Shown: positions 10,561-23,334 of the stretch, piece after piece
How positions within the stretch are numbered: position 1 is the first letter of the stretch
Layout: every line of letters starts with the position of its first letter
Made by a program: the position numbers and the translations under genes
Assembly (NCBI RefSeq): GCF_004798865.1
Contig: NW_025336087.1
Span: 50,760,214-50,824,213 of the forward strand
Direction of reading: 5' to 3'
DNA: 64,000 nucleotides
Source: Varanus komodoensis
Taxonomy: Eukaryota > Chordata > Lepidosauria > Squamata > Varanidae
Notes under the pieces: model-generated
What the model was told of the DNA's origin: nothing
The model's database searches: none
What the model saw: only the letters and a program-made list of their open reading frames with translations

Positions 10561-12725
10561 GGATGTACAGAGGTCCAAACTCTCAAACTAGCAGCCATTT
10601 TAATAGTCAATATATGTAAAGCACTTTTGGAGCCAGGCATACTGTTAGTCCGAATGAGCTGTAGGTCAGGCAGCTGATTTTGGGTTTCCTGAAAGAGGAG
10701 CAAATTGTTAATCCTTTATTTGGTCACGTTTGGGTTGTCTGTGCATGGCAGCCTCTCCTACACTCAGGCAATGCTATGGAGAGGCAGGGGATGGGCTGTG
10801 GTAGGTGGGAGTGCATCCTCTCACAGAAGGCAGATTCTGGATCCAACTCTTGTTCGCTTTAAGTTTTACTGTTGTTTCAATACTATTTTAGGAATAGCAG
10901 TGTTAGTTCGTTGCAGCACAAGCCACAAAGAGTTTTGGGGAAAGTACGAATGAAGACTTAGGCTAAAGGGCTAGAGCTCAAGGTGTCACAAGACTCTGGT
11001 TGTCCTTATTAAGATTTAAATTACCGTATTGTGTGCCACTTTAAAAGTAGTTGCTGAATACAATATAATAATTTCATGAATAAACAACATATTTATAGTC
11101 CGTGACTACAATCTGAATTGGAACAAAATTGGTTTATGCCTCCTTGAGTGACCTTAACTGGAAAGGAAGCCCATGCTCAACCCTCAATATGAAAGTGATA
11201 TGCCTAATATTTGTGGATATCTTGCCAACATTTGTTAATAACTGAACAATGAAGTGATGCTGAATAGAATGTTTGCCTCTGCTAGCATGCTTTACTCTCT
11301 GTTTATTACCTGCTCAAAGTTCCCCTCATCTCAAGCGCATCTTTCACAGAACCACTATATGTCTGTTCAGGTGCTGAATACCTGTGAAACCCAAATGCAT
11401 GAGAAAATGCAGATAGACTCACCCCTGGTTAGCACAAGGCTGCTGTTGAACTGAACTCTCAGATCTGAAGCATACAGAATTCTCTCCATGTGGATGAATT
11501 CCCTGATTGACCTAAAGTGCTGTTGATGGAAGTCAATGGACTGTGAGATGTTAGAACTGAATAGTGGGAATAGAAATATGGAGAGGTAGATGAAATGTTT
11601 AGACTGCAACATTAAGATCCCTTTACTGGCAACAGAAATGCTAACATTTAGATCTTACCTCTGAATTGACAGCATATAATGGAAATTAGATTTAAAAAAC
11701 TGGACCTTTGATTTCTGAAATTAAAAATTTTGTTCAACTCAAGTTAGTTACACCAGCTTGCATTTTATCTTTTTAAAAAGTTTAAAAGCTTAGGATTTTA
11801 GAATTGATACAGAGAAACAAAGCCAATGTATGGGTCAGTATGTTAGAGCAAATCAAGTTTTCGCTCAGGCAGTGCCCATGTCAACATGAGGCATACTCTG
11901 ACAGGGGAAACTATGAACATTTATTTGAGACTAGCTGAAACCTGAAATCAATCTGTGAGACTTCCATTTATTTTCAAGTAAGGTGTATGAGGCTGTCATG
12001 ACAGAATATGAACCAAAACCAATTCACATGGCCATTTATCCATGCTGAAATCTGTGTCATTTGACTTTTTCAATTGATACTGACATGGTCTTATGTATTA
12101 TTAACAATATGCTCAGATTGTGGCATAAATTATTTGGGAATGACCTTCCAACAGTGTCTAAAGAATGGATTTACTTCTGATATTGATATGCATTGAACCC
12201 TTTAGTTAAAAGGTCAGCATGAAACGACGTTTGTGCCAATCAACTTGGGGTGGCAAACATAGTGGTGAGTTCATGAATTAATATAGATTTAAAATTGAAT
12301 TTTATTTTATATTATATGAAAGTTGCTTGCCTTATTTGATCAGATGGTCACAGAGGGACACTGGTCATGACTTTTTAAATGAACTATAGAACATAATCCC
12401 TTCCCATTCTTTATATTTTAAAATGTTGAAGTTTCTGGAGTGTGGAAGTGAGTTCTCACTTGCTTTGAATAAGTACTGATTTTTGCATCATCTCAAAGAA
12501 TGGAATCATCTCATGGTGGTTGATTGAGATTTTCACTGAGCCCATGAGTAGCTTCATTTTTTAAGTAAGATGATCACAAACCTTTGATGATACTATCCTT
12601 CAGAAAGCTATCTAATCCTAATTTAAAGGCATCAGTTCTCCTGGCCTTCTTCACCTGATATGATAAAGAAACTTAATAATTAAGTATTGAATGAACACAT
12701 TTTCTGGACTTTTGTGTATCCTGAA
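10561..12725. other. Unassigned non-coding stretch
   Basis: About 2.2 kb of AT-leaning sequence. No gene, RNA or repeat family recognised. Confidence 0.5.
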
Positions 12726-12729
12726 GGCT

Positions 12730-12825
12730 AGTTGCCAGCACAATCCTTTCCCTGATTGACCATACATTTCCCAACATGCCTCAATCAGTAGGCTGGCTGG
12801 GACATGCTGAGAGTCGCAGACCTTT
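12730..12825. mobile_element. Palindromic MITE remnant (cccatcat/gatgggag family)
   Basis: The core phrases 'tttcccaacatgcctcaatcagtaggctggctgggacatgctgagagtcgcagacc' follow the order of the inverted-repeat MITE seen better at 16,522 and 43,212 (actcccatcat...ggccatgctggctgggactgatgggagt). It is strongly diverged and both tips are lost. Confidence 0.5.
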
Positions 12826-12840
12826 TCCCTGTGTGATTAT

Positions 12841-12908
12841 TTTAATTATTTATTTAAAACATTTATATGCCGTCCTTTACAACAATCTCAGGATGGCTTA
12901 CAACATTT
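12841..12908 (-). mobile_element. L2-type LINE 3' tail, antisense
   Basis: Reads ttatttatttaaaa, then catttatatgccgtcc, then ctcaggatggcttacaac. This is the reverse complement of gtaagccatcctgag...ggacggcatataaatg(AAAT)n, the standard reptilian L2 tail. Only the tail is present, as expected of a 5'-truncated insertion. Confidence 0.6.
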
Positions 12909-13875
12909 AGCATTATGTTTAGCACTGTGCCCTAAATCACTTTGTATGCCGAGAAAGAGAGAAGTGTTAGGACCAACAAGTGTATAAAATTTGTTGTTTT
13001 GTGAATTGTCATATTTTTTCCTATTATTGAAAACAGCTCTGCACAACCTCCAATCAGATGCCCTTGATTTCTCCAGAGGATCACACACAACCCCTTTATG
13101 AAGGCGCATTCCCCTCTTCCTTCAAATACTTGGTAGTTTCCTGGCTTTTGTACATTCCCCCCACCCCATTATAAAACGGTGAAATGCCCCTCAGTTAGTG
13201 GCAGTAAACACAGTACCTCTGGCCCCTCTGGCTCTGCCTCTTTTGCCTTCAGCATTGCCCAGTACTCAAAAGCCCTTCCGGTGCTCAGGCAGTCTCTGAA
13301 AGAGATTCAGAACTCGTTATCTTAAAAATGCCCATAAGACCTTGCAGCTACTGGCTTAGCATGCAACCTACAAATGAAAATGAACAATGCAGAAGATAAA
13401 CACGCACACACACCTTTTTAAACTGCTCTGCGGTCAGGAAGCAGGTGTATGCCACATGGCCACATTTTGGGCTTGTTTTTTAAAACTAGCTACATTTGAA
13501 TGCAATGCTGAAGAGACATGGGATGGTTTTCTCTCCATAATACATTTATCCCAAGGTGCACTTGGGCATCTGTTTCATATTTAGTTATGTTTTACTAGTA
13601 GCTTTAAAAAAAGTCAAGCTGATGAACATCTACATTTAGGAGACCATATGTTAACAAGGGGCTGTTAGGTGATGTGAGAAGCTTTGTAACGCATGCTCAC
13701 CATATGGATTTTTTAAAGTTACAAAAATAAATAAACGGAAAAGTGCCATTAGGAAGTAATAAACAATGTTTTGTCATTTGTCTACTCTGCGGCCTATGCC
13801 AATGTCTTCATAGACAGATTTGTGACATAATTTCACAAGAGAGAAAACCACCCAGATTACATAAACAAACCATCA
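12909..13875. other. Unassigned non-coding stretch
   Basis: No gene or repeat family recognised. Short CA-rich patch at about 13,401-13,413. Confidence 0.5.
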
Positions 13876-13879
13876 AACT

Positions 13880-14110
13880 AATGTGCAGGGTTTTTTAAAT
13901 CTACAAAGCCTTCAGTGATTGGAAGGGCCTTGTTCTGTGTCCAACTGGCTGGGTCACAATGGGAGAAAGGGCCGTGTCTCTCATGGCACCCAAGTTATGG
14001 ACCCTTTTTCTCTAGCAGTATAGTCGGGTCTCTCCTTTTTTAAGTTTTGGATGAATTACCAAGACAATTTTATTTCACCTTTTCACCTGACGGAAAATGG
14101 TTGTCTCCTT
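13880..14110 (+). mobile_element. Old L2 LINE fragment
   Basis: The translated phrase RAVSLMAPKLW (about 13,970-14,003) matches the L2 C-terminal motif RAFSVVAPKLWNALP. The flanking text (tctacaaagccttcagtgattgg before, a T-rich stretch with aattaccaagacaattttattt after) follows the L2 order. It is highly diverged with no open frame, so this is one of the older elements here. Confidence 0.5.
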
Positions 14111-15790
14111 GCTGATTTGGTTTTGGCTAATTTTACCCAGCATTCAATTTTTATTTTCTTTTATAATTTCTAAAAAAGATCATTTCTATTCCGAAAAATC
14201 TAAATGAATGAAATCAAGGTTAAGAGATGAATAGCATTTTTGCAATCTGCTCTTTAAAAGAGTTTTCTGGTTTTCTACATTATTTCTGGTGTAGCTGTGG
14301 CAGACTGGGCAAGTTTAGGCTTCTTTGCAAGACATTTATTGTGCGCTCACGATTTCTCTCTCACTGTAGTTTGTGGTGCTTTTTCTGATTGGAGTCAAGG
14401 CCTCTATTGTGCTTCCCAAGCATGTTTGCATCTTTTTTAAATGGAGGCAAGTGGAGCATTACTGAATGAAATGATTTTCACAGTTCTGCTATATCACACT
14501 GCTATCTTGTGGCTGTGTAATGAAACATACAGAAAGGCAGAGAAGGACACCCCTACCCTGGGGAGGGGAAAATCATGTAAAGGAGCTGATCTTAATTCTG
14601 CAAAGAATTAGGAAGCAGAAGATTCAGTTAAGGTAGGTTAAAAGCCTTATGTGGAGAAGTCCTAAGAGAGTTGTCAGTGTTACAGTAATAGGACTTACTC
14701 TTTAGTATTAAACTAGAAATGTCAAGGATCCTTAGGCTAAACAGAAAGAAGATAAACACTTTATCTTGACTATAAATTGCAATAAATTTTATAAGGTATC
14801 AAAATATTTTTAGTTTGGGTCCGTGTCTATATTGAATCTAATTAGGCAAGTATGAAAGCTCCTAACAGCAAGAGGTTGTATTCAGTTCTCTGATTTATGT
14901 GGAACTTAGTGACCTTCTACTCTTGGGGTGGTGAACCTAATTAGAATGCAGTCTAATTTCATGTGGGTGGCAGAGAGCAAGAGGCATTAAACAAACTGTG
15001 CAGTCCTGCAAACCCCACCCTTTATTTTCTGTCTCTGGCTCCACCCACCAGCAGCTGTGTCTTCCTGGTGGCTTTTCCCATGAGCCAATGGCCAATGCCT
15101 TTTGTGCAATAGCCCTTAGTCCCGCTTCATAAAGACTGAGCCTTTAAGATCTCCCCTCTTCTGCTGCCAAATACTTTGAGATCTCCAAATTTCACAAGGC
15201 TCAAATTAGGCAGAAGGCTTTCTTATTTTCAGAATCCACAAAATTAGGAGATCCACAAAGAAGTTTCTGGCTTTGTTCCTAACTTCTTTTCAGGTTCATT
15301 TTTCCTCTAGTGATAATGGGAGTGATGAACTTGCTGAACGCCTGAGGGAGGGAAATATTTCTGAGCAATACCACAGCAAATTAATCACAAGCAGCAGCCA
15401 TTTGGATGTATTACCTAAGATTAGCGTATTCCACACTTCTCTGCTGGGACTTTATTTTACAGTGTCTGCAACAGCAAATATTACATGGTGACATAAGAGA
15501 AACTGAAAGTAAAGGAGTGAACATAAAACAGATGAGAGCAGCTAAAGCAGCAGTTACAAGAAATCTGGGCTTTGAAGTTAATGCTGTAGAGAATTGGAGA
15601 AGGTGGAATCAAGATTTTATGTTGTACTGCACTGCAAGTGGAGCATAAAATGTAATAAATAAATACATAATAAAGAAAGATGAGATAATTCAATAAGCAC
15701 TATTTCTTTATATGCTAGTGATGCAGTATTTAATACTTTTCAGCTTCAATGACAATCCTTTGTGGGGGAATCAAGTTTTGGTTACTATAT
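14111..15790. other. Unassigned non-coding stretch
   Basis: No gene or repeat recognised. The segment at about 14,120-14,420 lacks any repeat signature and has few CpG. It could be unique, possibly constrained sequence, but that cannot be judged without a second genome. A short AAT-rich run lies at about 15,650-15,674. Confidence 0.45.
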
Positions 15791-15796
15791 TTGAAG

Positions 15797-15936
15797 CAGC
15801 TTTCCCCAACCTGGAACTTTCTGGATGTTTTGGACTTTTGACTCCTGTCACCTCCAGCCTAGAAGGTGAAAGATCAGGAGTGCTGCAAGCTGTAGGTTAA
15901 CAGCATCTTGAGGATACCATTCTGGGAAAGGTGGAA
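15797..15936. mobile_element. Palindromic MITE copy
   Basis: Begins cagctttccccaacctggaac and ends accattctgggaaaggtgg, an imperfect inverted pair. Inside, 'ctggatgttttggac' faces 'taacagcatcttgag', as expected of a foldback element whose arms are gccctccagatgtt / aacatctggagggc. It is about 140 bp, non-coding, and shares the family of 16,522 and 43,212. Confidence 0.6.
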
Positions 15937-16521
15937 GCATCCCAAAAAACATTTCTTGTGAAAGAAATTCTTGACTATAACTTGACATAAAAGAAAAGGC
16001 ATGGTATGATAGAACACTGTTACAAACTTCAGGATGTGGGGTGCTGTGTGAATCACTCATTAACATATGTATGTGGAATAAAGATGGCAAAGTATGGCAT
16101 GATGTGAGATACATTCAACGGTCAGATTGCTGAAAAAGATCTGGAAGTATGCAGGGCTAGGCAAGAGCCTGCAAAGCAGCTAAGAAGTGTAGCAGAAGAA
16201 AAGAATACATGAAAACCTGACTGCACAAGCATATTCCTCAGGCAACAGCCTCAGATCACAAGAAGCTTGGCACTACTAAAATCCTCACACAGAAGCAAGT
16301 GTCACAGCTATAATCAAAAGCCACAAATGCCTGCTTGAATTCCTGTCCAGTATATGAGCTCATATTAAGCATTTTGCCCAAATGTATAAAACTAAAGAAA
16401 AAAGTCTTAAGACAAAGGTATGATTACATTGGCAGAAACAAATGAAATGATGGGAGTTGTCTTTACTGGTACATTATATTCCTCAGCTCTGGAAGAAGAG
16501 TGGTTTTCAGATTGTATAAAG

Positions 16522-16660
16522 CAGGGTGGGTGACTTGAGACCTTCCAAATGTTTCAGTCTTCAGCTCTGTCCCATCATCCTTCCCCATTGGTGATGCTGG
16601 CTAGGGCCGATGGAAGTTGCAGGCCAAAACATTCAGAGGCTGACATATTGCCCACCCCTG
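16522..16660. mobile_element. Palindromic MITE copy with intact tips
   Basis: 139 bp from cagggtgggtg to gcccacccctg, a clear inverted terminal pair. The body contains 'ccttccaaatgttt' opposite 'aaacattcagagg' and the central 'cccatcatcc...ggtgatgctggctagggccgatggaag'. The flanking 8-mers (gtataaag and tatgaatg) agree only if one base is shifted, so no target duplication is claimed. CAGG termini suggest hAT ancestry. Confidence 0.7.
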
Positions 16661-17580
16661 TATGAATGACTACCAGCCTTTATCTGTTTACTGGATTACA
16701 GAACCACAACCTATAGGAGCTACAGAGTCAACTGCATAGCTTTTATTAGTAGGTGGGCAGGAGCACTGAAGTACCATATTATTCCAGCTGGTATATACGT
16801 GGAGCATCTGATACTGAGTGAAGATAAACAGAAAAATATTACAGCAAAGCTTTAGCTTCACTGCTCTGGGGGACTCAGCTTCCCTTCCCTTGGTCAAAAA
16901 CAGGTGTGCAACATATTGAGTGAGGGATTCATTCTCTCAAGATCATATTCCATTCAAACTGATGCAGCTGTCTATAGGAAGAGCTGAAGAGATGTGCAGA
17001 GCACCAAAAGCCTCAAACCAATGATAGATGAAAAAACAGAGAGTAGAGTCACCTACCAGTTTAGAGCTTTCCTACTTGAAGATGTTAATCAGCTGCATCC
17101 ACTCTGAGTTTCATTGTGAAACTGAGATCCAAGTGCTACCCAAAGACTGTTTCCTTTCTTGCTTTTCCACCATATAACTTCTAGTGTCACTGTGGTATAG
17201 TGGAATAGCACAAATACACAAGTTGAAAGAGTTTTATTTTGTATTTTACAATGTAGTGCCAGACTTTCCCTTTTTTAAAGAAAAAAACCCTGGAAGATCC
17301 TGATGACATCCAAAGAATCCATAAAGAACTGTGAGTAGGGAATTCCAAGCAGGAAATAAATGCTTCATATTAAAAAGTTCACAAACAAGGTAGGGAGACT
17401 TCAGAGAAGGTTTTGGACATTGCTATGGTCATGACTACATCAGGAAGATGAATGAAAAGTAGACATTAACAAAGGAAATTCTTCTTTTCTTTTAAGGAAA
17501 GCATAATGAGTACAAGAACCAAGGTGTATGTACATGCAAGGAAGGAGTTCTGAGTACCACCTGAGATGAAGCCAAGGGAA
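16661..17580. other. Unassigned non-coding stretch
   Basis: No gene or repeat family recognised. Confidence 0.5.
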
Positions 17581-17582
17581 CT

Positions 17583-18094
17583 AGTACTATCTAAGATATT
17601 TTGATGCCACAGGCAAAAGACAAGGTGGTATCTCTGCCTTCCTCCTGGCTATATTCAGAAGCTTTCCGAGCTCGAACACTAACAACCAGACAGGGACCTC
17701 CAAAGGACCCAAGGGCAGCCGGGAAGCCTTGGGGAGAGAGCATCATGCAAACACCCAACCACTGCTGGGCCTGGCTGCTCTTTGCTTTAGGCTCAAGTAA
17801 ATGTGGAGAAGCAGCACAATCAGCGCCTGCTGAACCATGAGGCCTGGACTGGCTGCTTCTTTGTCCACCTGCTTGGTCAGGGGCCTTTCCCGATCTATGC
17901 TGCCTGTAACACACTGGGAGAAAGTTGCTACTCCAGGACATCCACCGGCAAAACTCAGCACCATCACAGTGCTGGCTGAGGGGGAATTGCTGGGGAGAAG
18001 GCATCGGCAGGGCCATCACTGGCAACCTTCCAGCTCCTCCATAGCTCCTGTGGCCTGAGGTGGCTGCCTCCATCTGCCTCATGATAGGGCCATG
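17583..18094 (-). repeat. GC-rich unknown segment, possible interspersed repeat
   Basis: A ~510-bp block of raised GC content. On the minus strand it begins ggccctatcatgaggcag followed by atggaggcagccacctca, which is similar to the start of the insert at 37,571 on the plus strand. The likeness is confined to about the first 45 bases. A 163-residue minus-strand frame spans the block, but it has no recognised domain and is probably a GC-content effect. It could be a truncated repeat of unknown type or unique DNA. Confidence 0.4.
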
Positions 18095-20556
18095 GTAACC
18101 AAATAGCGCTCTTCATCCTTTGCTTATGTGTTCTAATATGGGCCCCCTAGAGGGACTCACAGCAAATTGATGCGAAAGCAAGTAATTTTATCATATCTTG
18201 TAAATGATATCTTGCTTAATCACACATATATGCATACATAGATATAGACATACATACCTATATCTTCCCATTTAAATTTTAAATAGGGTTATCTTAAGGT
18301 AGTCTTTACATTGCGGCTCTCTTTGTCTTGCAAATTTCTTGGCTACCACATGAAAGTAGGTAGATCTTTGCTTCCTTCATCACAGTCTTAGTAGAGCATT
18401 CTTCTAGAGAAAATGGCTGTCATTTCCCCCCATAAAGGAACGTTTCAAGCCCTTTCTTACACACCAAGCAGGCAACACCCAAAGTCCTCCCCCAACTCCA
18501 CTGATGGTGGAACTTCACTTTCCTGCCCATAATGATGGTGGGCACTCTTATAACCTTCACTCTCATAACCTTCTCCACTGAGCATGTGCAGATGTATCCA
18601 TAAGTGCATGTGGATTACACCCTTATAACTTGGTGAACAGTTATAATAAGAGTTCACGGTGCTGAGCAAATTCTGTTTAACTCCTGAAGATTCTCATTCT
18701 GTAAATTTTCAACAGCAAATGTGCTTCTCACCTCAGACTGTAGTATTTTTAAGGGCAAAGTCATTCTAGTTCTTTCCATACGATGTTATTTTTATTTAAG
18801 CAGATGTCATTTTTATTTATTTAGAGTTTTTTGCAGAGAGATTTTCCTGGGCAACATGCAGTCTAAAAGGGGGTAGCCCAGGAATACCCTTACCACTCCC
18901 TGTGCTGTTTATGCCAACTAGGTCTGCTAAACCTTCATTATTACATCCTTTTGTGGCTACCTTTGAATTCTGTCTTTTTTTGTGCTGAAGTGTGATGTGA
19001 CTAGCTCCTGCGATAGCTATACTATCAAATTTGAAGCTAATATCTGGTTAAGTCCCCTTCTCATAATTTACAACAGTCCCTTGACCCATTATGGATCCAG
19101 ATTCCTTTAAAAAAATCTGTGTGTTTATTTAAGCCATCTCTAGTTTCGGTGTCAAATCCATAAATCTGCTCAAGTTCACTCACAACTGGGCTGACGTTTA
19201 CTCCAAAAGGTTGCAAACCTTCAGGGCGGGGTGGGGGGAAACTGGCCAGAGTCTGATTTTGTAAATGAAACTCCAAACCAGCCAAGTTTTTCTTGGTTTT
19301 GTATTTCATTGCAAACAACCCCGGTGATTCTGAGGTAAGTGCAGCCTGCGATCATAAACAGCAGTAAATATGAAAAGAAAGAAGAGCTGCAGCTATTTTT
19401 CTTAGTAGTCTGCGATGACTGGAAAGCTGCCCTGCCTTGCTGCAATACAGGTTAGCAGACCTTGGCTTGAAAAAGGCCCTTTAGCGAAGTTTGATACTGA
19501 AAAGTAATCTTCTTCAGGAAATGAGTACCAAAGAACTGTTATACCATGTAATAAGAAAGAAACAATAAAGATCCTTGGCAAGAAAGTAGCTCTGCATTGA
19601 TGGACAACAGTCATTATAAACCCTACTCTTAAATAGAAAGGCCTTCATGCTGTTAAAAAAAAGTGTTTCTGTGTTATAAATATTGGTGTTTGCATTTCAT
19701 ATTGGACAATTTCCAAACAAACTCTAGTCTTCTGAGCCTGTTTAAGAACTAAGAATTGCAGATACAAAGAGGAAGAAAATACGATTTTATTGACAGAGCA
19801 GGCTATAAAAATATCTCAGCTAATGTTTCAAATGTGAACTGTTGGGTGTGGTTTGAATTGAAAAAATGTCAGAGATGGAAGGACTGATGGTTTTTCCCTT
19901 TCCATTGCCCTAGGCTTCATAGTATTAGAATTATGGTGATCTCATAGAAGATTCATAGTAGGCTGAAATATCTCTTCAACAGAAAAGAAATGCGTGAATG
20001 GCCAAAATAGTATGCATAGCACAATCCATTTCCTGGAAGGAAGAAGAGGAGGAGAAGGAAGTGATGGTGGAGGAAAAGAAGAAGAACTGGGCATGTCATC
20101 CTTTAAAGAGCCAATTCACATTAATGTTTTGATGTGATGGTGCACTGAGTATTCTGTGTTTTGCATCGTAATTTATATTTGAATACTCCAATGTGATTTG
20201 AGATTTCTTTCTGTCCTAATTGCTTCTTCATGCACAGGCCTGTATCGAGCAGCTTGGGAGGCTGCTCAACTTTCACTGTTCCAGTCTTTGGGTGGGAAAG
20301 GGGATCAAAGTAGGGCCTGGATCCCATTTCTGGATGCCCAAAGAAACAATTCACACAATCAAGGCTGAGCACAGTGTGTGGGGCATGCGTGGACCCAATC
20401 CAGCAAGGAGTGCGCATACTCCTGTAGTCCACATTTAGGATGGGGACATTTTTTTTCTGAGAAGAATCATTTTGCAAATATAGAAAACAATCTGGAGATT
20501 AAGCTGCACTGAAAAGTTCTGTGCACAGTTCTCTCCCTTCCTCCCTCCCTCGCTCC
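18095..20556. other. Unassigned non-coding stretch
   Basis: No gene or repeat family recognised. It contains a purine-rich AAG/GGA patch at about 20,037-20,088, a CATA-rich patch at about 18,222-18,262 and CCTT/CCCT repeats at 20,535-20,551. Confidence 0.5.
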
Positions 20557-20583
20557 ATGTGCGTGCGTGCGTGCGTGTGTGTG
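20557..20583. repeat. (GTGC)n/(TG)n microsatellite
   Basis: A run of GTGC units passing into TG, immediately after a CCCT/CTCC pyrimidine run. A simple tandem repeat with no other content. Confidence 0.9.
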
Positions 20584-20754
20584 AATAGAGACTAGATGGA
20601 TGGGAAATAAATTTAATTAAAATTAAATTGATTAATTTGTTGGGAAATATGCCAAAGCATTAGCCTGTGCTCTGAGATCGGCATCTGCTCCACTCTTGAG
20701 GAAAAACGTGTAGCGACTAGAGGGTAGGACCATCCTCATGGAATCCTCTGCCTG

Positions 20755-21150
20755 TATTTCATTCCATTGCATTGCATTTCATTACTGCCCAATAACTAAA
20801 ACTCTCCAGGAGGTTCACAGCAATTCACAAAATACAAATACAATAGTGAAAGACAGCTTAGAAGGCAGATAAAATCTCAATTTTAAAAAATTTAATCCAT
20901 TTTGACAGCTAAAACTAAACAAACAAACAAACAAAACAAGACCGGTTAAACTAGCTGACATGTCCCATCTTATGTTTTAAATGCTTTAGGTGTAGAAGGC
21001 AGTCTTACCTCAGTGATGAAAAGATGGTAATGTTGATGCGGGGTGGGCTTCAGTGGAGACAACATTCCATAATTGGGGGACACCACTCAAAAGGCAAACC
21101 TTGTGGGTACTCAGTGGAAGGCCTCAACTGTAGATCATATAATGTTCTCT
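20755..21150 (-). mobile_element. Antisense LINE 3' region (L2/CR1-type), degraded
   Basis: The start 'ttactgcccaataactaaaactctccaggaggttcacagcaattcac' matches the complement of a reptilian LINE tail (gtgaaccgcccagagagct...ggg). Further on, 'gggtgggcttcagtggagacaacattccataattgggggacaccactcaaaaggc' matches the antisense of the LINE part reading gccttctcggtggtgcccccc...tggaa...tgcc. A (CAAA)n run lies at 20,913-20,936. The exact family is uncertain. Confidence 0.5.
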
Positions 21151-23330
21151 GAATGGGAGAAGCATTTTGTCAAGTAGTATAATCCCAAGTTGTACAGAGT
21201 GCCTTCCCTGAGGAAGGCCGCTCAGTGTCTACTTTGCTACAATGTCAGTACCATGGATTTCCCCCAGCTTTTCTTTTTAACTTCCTTTAAAGCTGTATTG
21301 GAACTTTTACTGATTATGCCACGGTTTTGTTCTGTACTCTGCAGTAACATTATTATTGTTAAATGGTTGTTTTATTATGTTTTCTTGAATTTTTTGTATT
21401 CTGTTCTGAAATTGGGTGCCAACCTGGGAATGCTAATGTACAAATGACAGAAGCATTTATGTAAAACATTTGCCCATGCAAACATTCATTAAGGCTTATC
21501 TAAGTAACATTTTATGAACAACCGACTTGATTACAAAATGCCCGAGAATTCTTTTCTGTCTTTACTAAGCAAAGCCACAACTTAAGAGTCTTTAATTTTT
21601 AATTCCATTGGTTATGCTATAAAATTCGCTAAAGATGTTATCTGTCTAAAATTGTTGAATTTTTGAGTGCTTAATTAAGCTAATTGGAATGTTAAGCTAA
21701 CATCTTTTTGTTACCATGTTGGAAAGAAAGAGCTTTGAGATGTCTTGTGCTTGCTTGCTTTCAAGCATTCTGCTCTTAAATTATTTTTGATTTAAATGTT
21801 GGGCTTCCTAGACTATTTATTATTAGCAACAGAGAAACTCAGTTTGGAAATGAAGTAGGAATATAAGCTTTTTCAGCAATTTTTGTTTCTGTTTTTCAAC
21901 AGTTCCCTTTCAGCTCATAATAATGGCACAGCTGTGTTGATGGTGCCAGGCACACGGGCCATATCATAGCACCCATTGTGGTTTCTTGCACCTACCTTGG
22001 TGGAGAGGGACTTGGAAACTGAAATCACCACCAGCACCTCAGCCAGGATACCTGGGAGGAGCAGGTTTTGTTTTGGACAGCAACTATATGAAATGTTTTC
22101 AAGAAATAATCAGGAGAATTGAGCCAAACAGAAAAGGTCACAAATGAAAGGTTGCTTGAGCATGTTTTTCATGGCAATAAAAAAGAGTTTCAGTGAGGAT
22201 AAAATATTGTCCATGTGTTTATGAAGCAGCTGGTTCCTGACATTGGCTGAATGCTGATCACAGATGCAATGAAATTTGTGGATGCTTATTTTGCATGGGG
22301 GAAATGTTGTTTGTTTAGGTGTGCAACCAAGTTTTACTTCTGAGCCAGGCATACTTGCATTCCAAACTGGATAATTAAGAACTTGAGTGACATCATTACT
22401 TATTGCTATTTTTTCTTTTCTCAGATGGCCATCCACATGCAAGTATCTTTCCACATAGGAAATTTGGAAGACTAATCTGAAGAAAGAATAGACAGGCATT
22501 AGAGAAATTGTAAATAGTAACTTTATAGTCATACATATATGTGTGATCCTGTCTTATATCAGCATTGGCTCTGTTGCAATAAAGAAAGAACAAAATGCAA
22601 GATGACTTCTAAGGATTAATTATGTTCATTCCATGGCAGCATCCAGAGTAATAGTTAAAGACTGGAAAACTGTAGAACTTTTAGCACAAAAGGCTTGGCA
22701 CCTGCAGATGCAACAAATATCCATGGCCAAAAAAGTGACGCCATCGGAAATTCACCCAAGGCCAAATTAAAATGTCTAATTTTTATAAAATATGGCATGA
22801 TTGCATTGCATATGCAAGTCAAGGACATAGACATGATTATGCTTTCCTCAGAATATGGAGGTTCCACAACTCCCAACATTCTGCAGCCGGCAGAGAATTT
22901 CTGCAGCAAGGCAGAAATGTGCCTTGCTATTATGAAGAGCTGTAACAAAAATCTCCAAGCAGTCCATGGATGCCACCTATCATTTTGGTTGCAAAGTGAT
23001 TGTGAATTTGATGTGTTTGTTAGTCATAGTAAAAAAGAAAAAGAAAAAAAACAGCAAAAAAGAGAAGGCCTGTAATGTTGGACCCATCGTACTTCGGATC
23101 TGACTTGCTCATTGTTGCCCTTTATACTAATGCCACATCCCAAAGTTTTTGAGCTATGCCTTCTGTCCCTATTTTGAGGCACAGACATGTGAATATATTC
23201 CCCATCCCCAGATTTCTAGTAAGCAAGATGCTTTGGAATATGCATATTACAGCATTCTAGGGCATGTGGAAGTTTCCAAACTATTATGGCACACGAGTGA
23301 GTGAGAAAGACCTAAGCGCATCTCATGAAA
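21151..23330. other. Unassigned stretch with a TAAT-rich block
   Basis: No gene or repeat family recognised. The block at about 21,580-21,720 has several TAATT/TTAAT cores close together (for example ttaattaagctaattgg at 21,671-21,687), the type of site homeodomain proteins bind. This alone does not establish an enhancer. An A-rich stretch lies at about 23,031-23,062. Confidence 0.4.
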
Positions 23331-23334
23331 TAAT

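Noticed and set aside
17591-18082. 163-residue open frame on the minus strand
   Set aside because: It lies in a GC-rich block where stops are rare on both strands, has no known domain, signal or repeats, and shares its edge with a suspected repeat at 37,571.
22695-23075. 126-residue plus-strand frame ending in a lysine-rich tail
   Set aside because: The tail is an A-rich low-complexity run; the rest has no recognisable domain.
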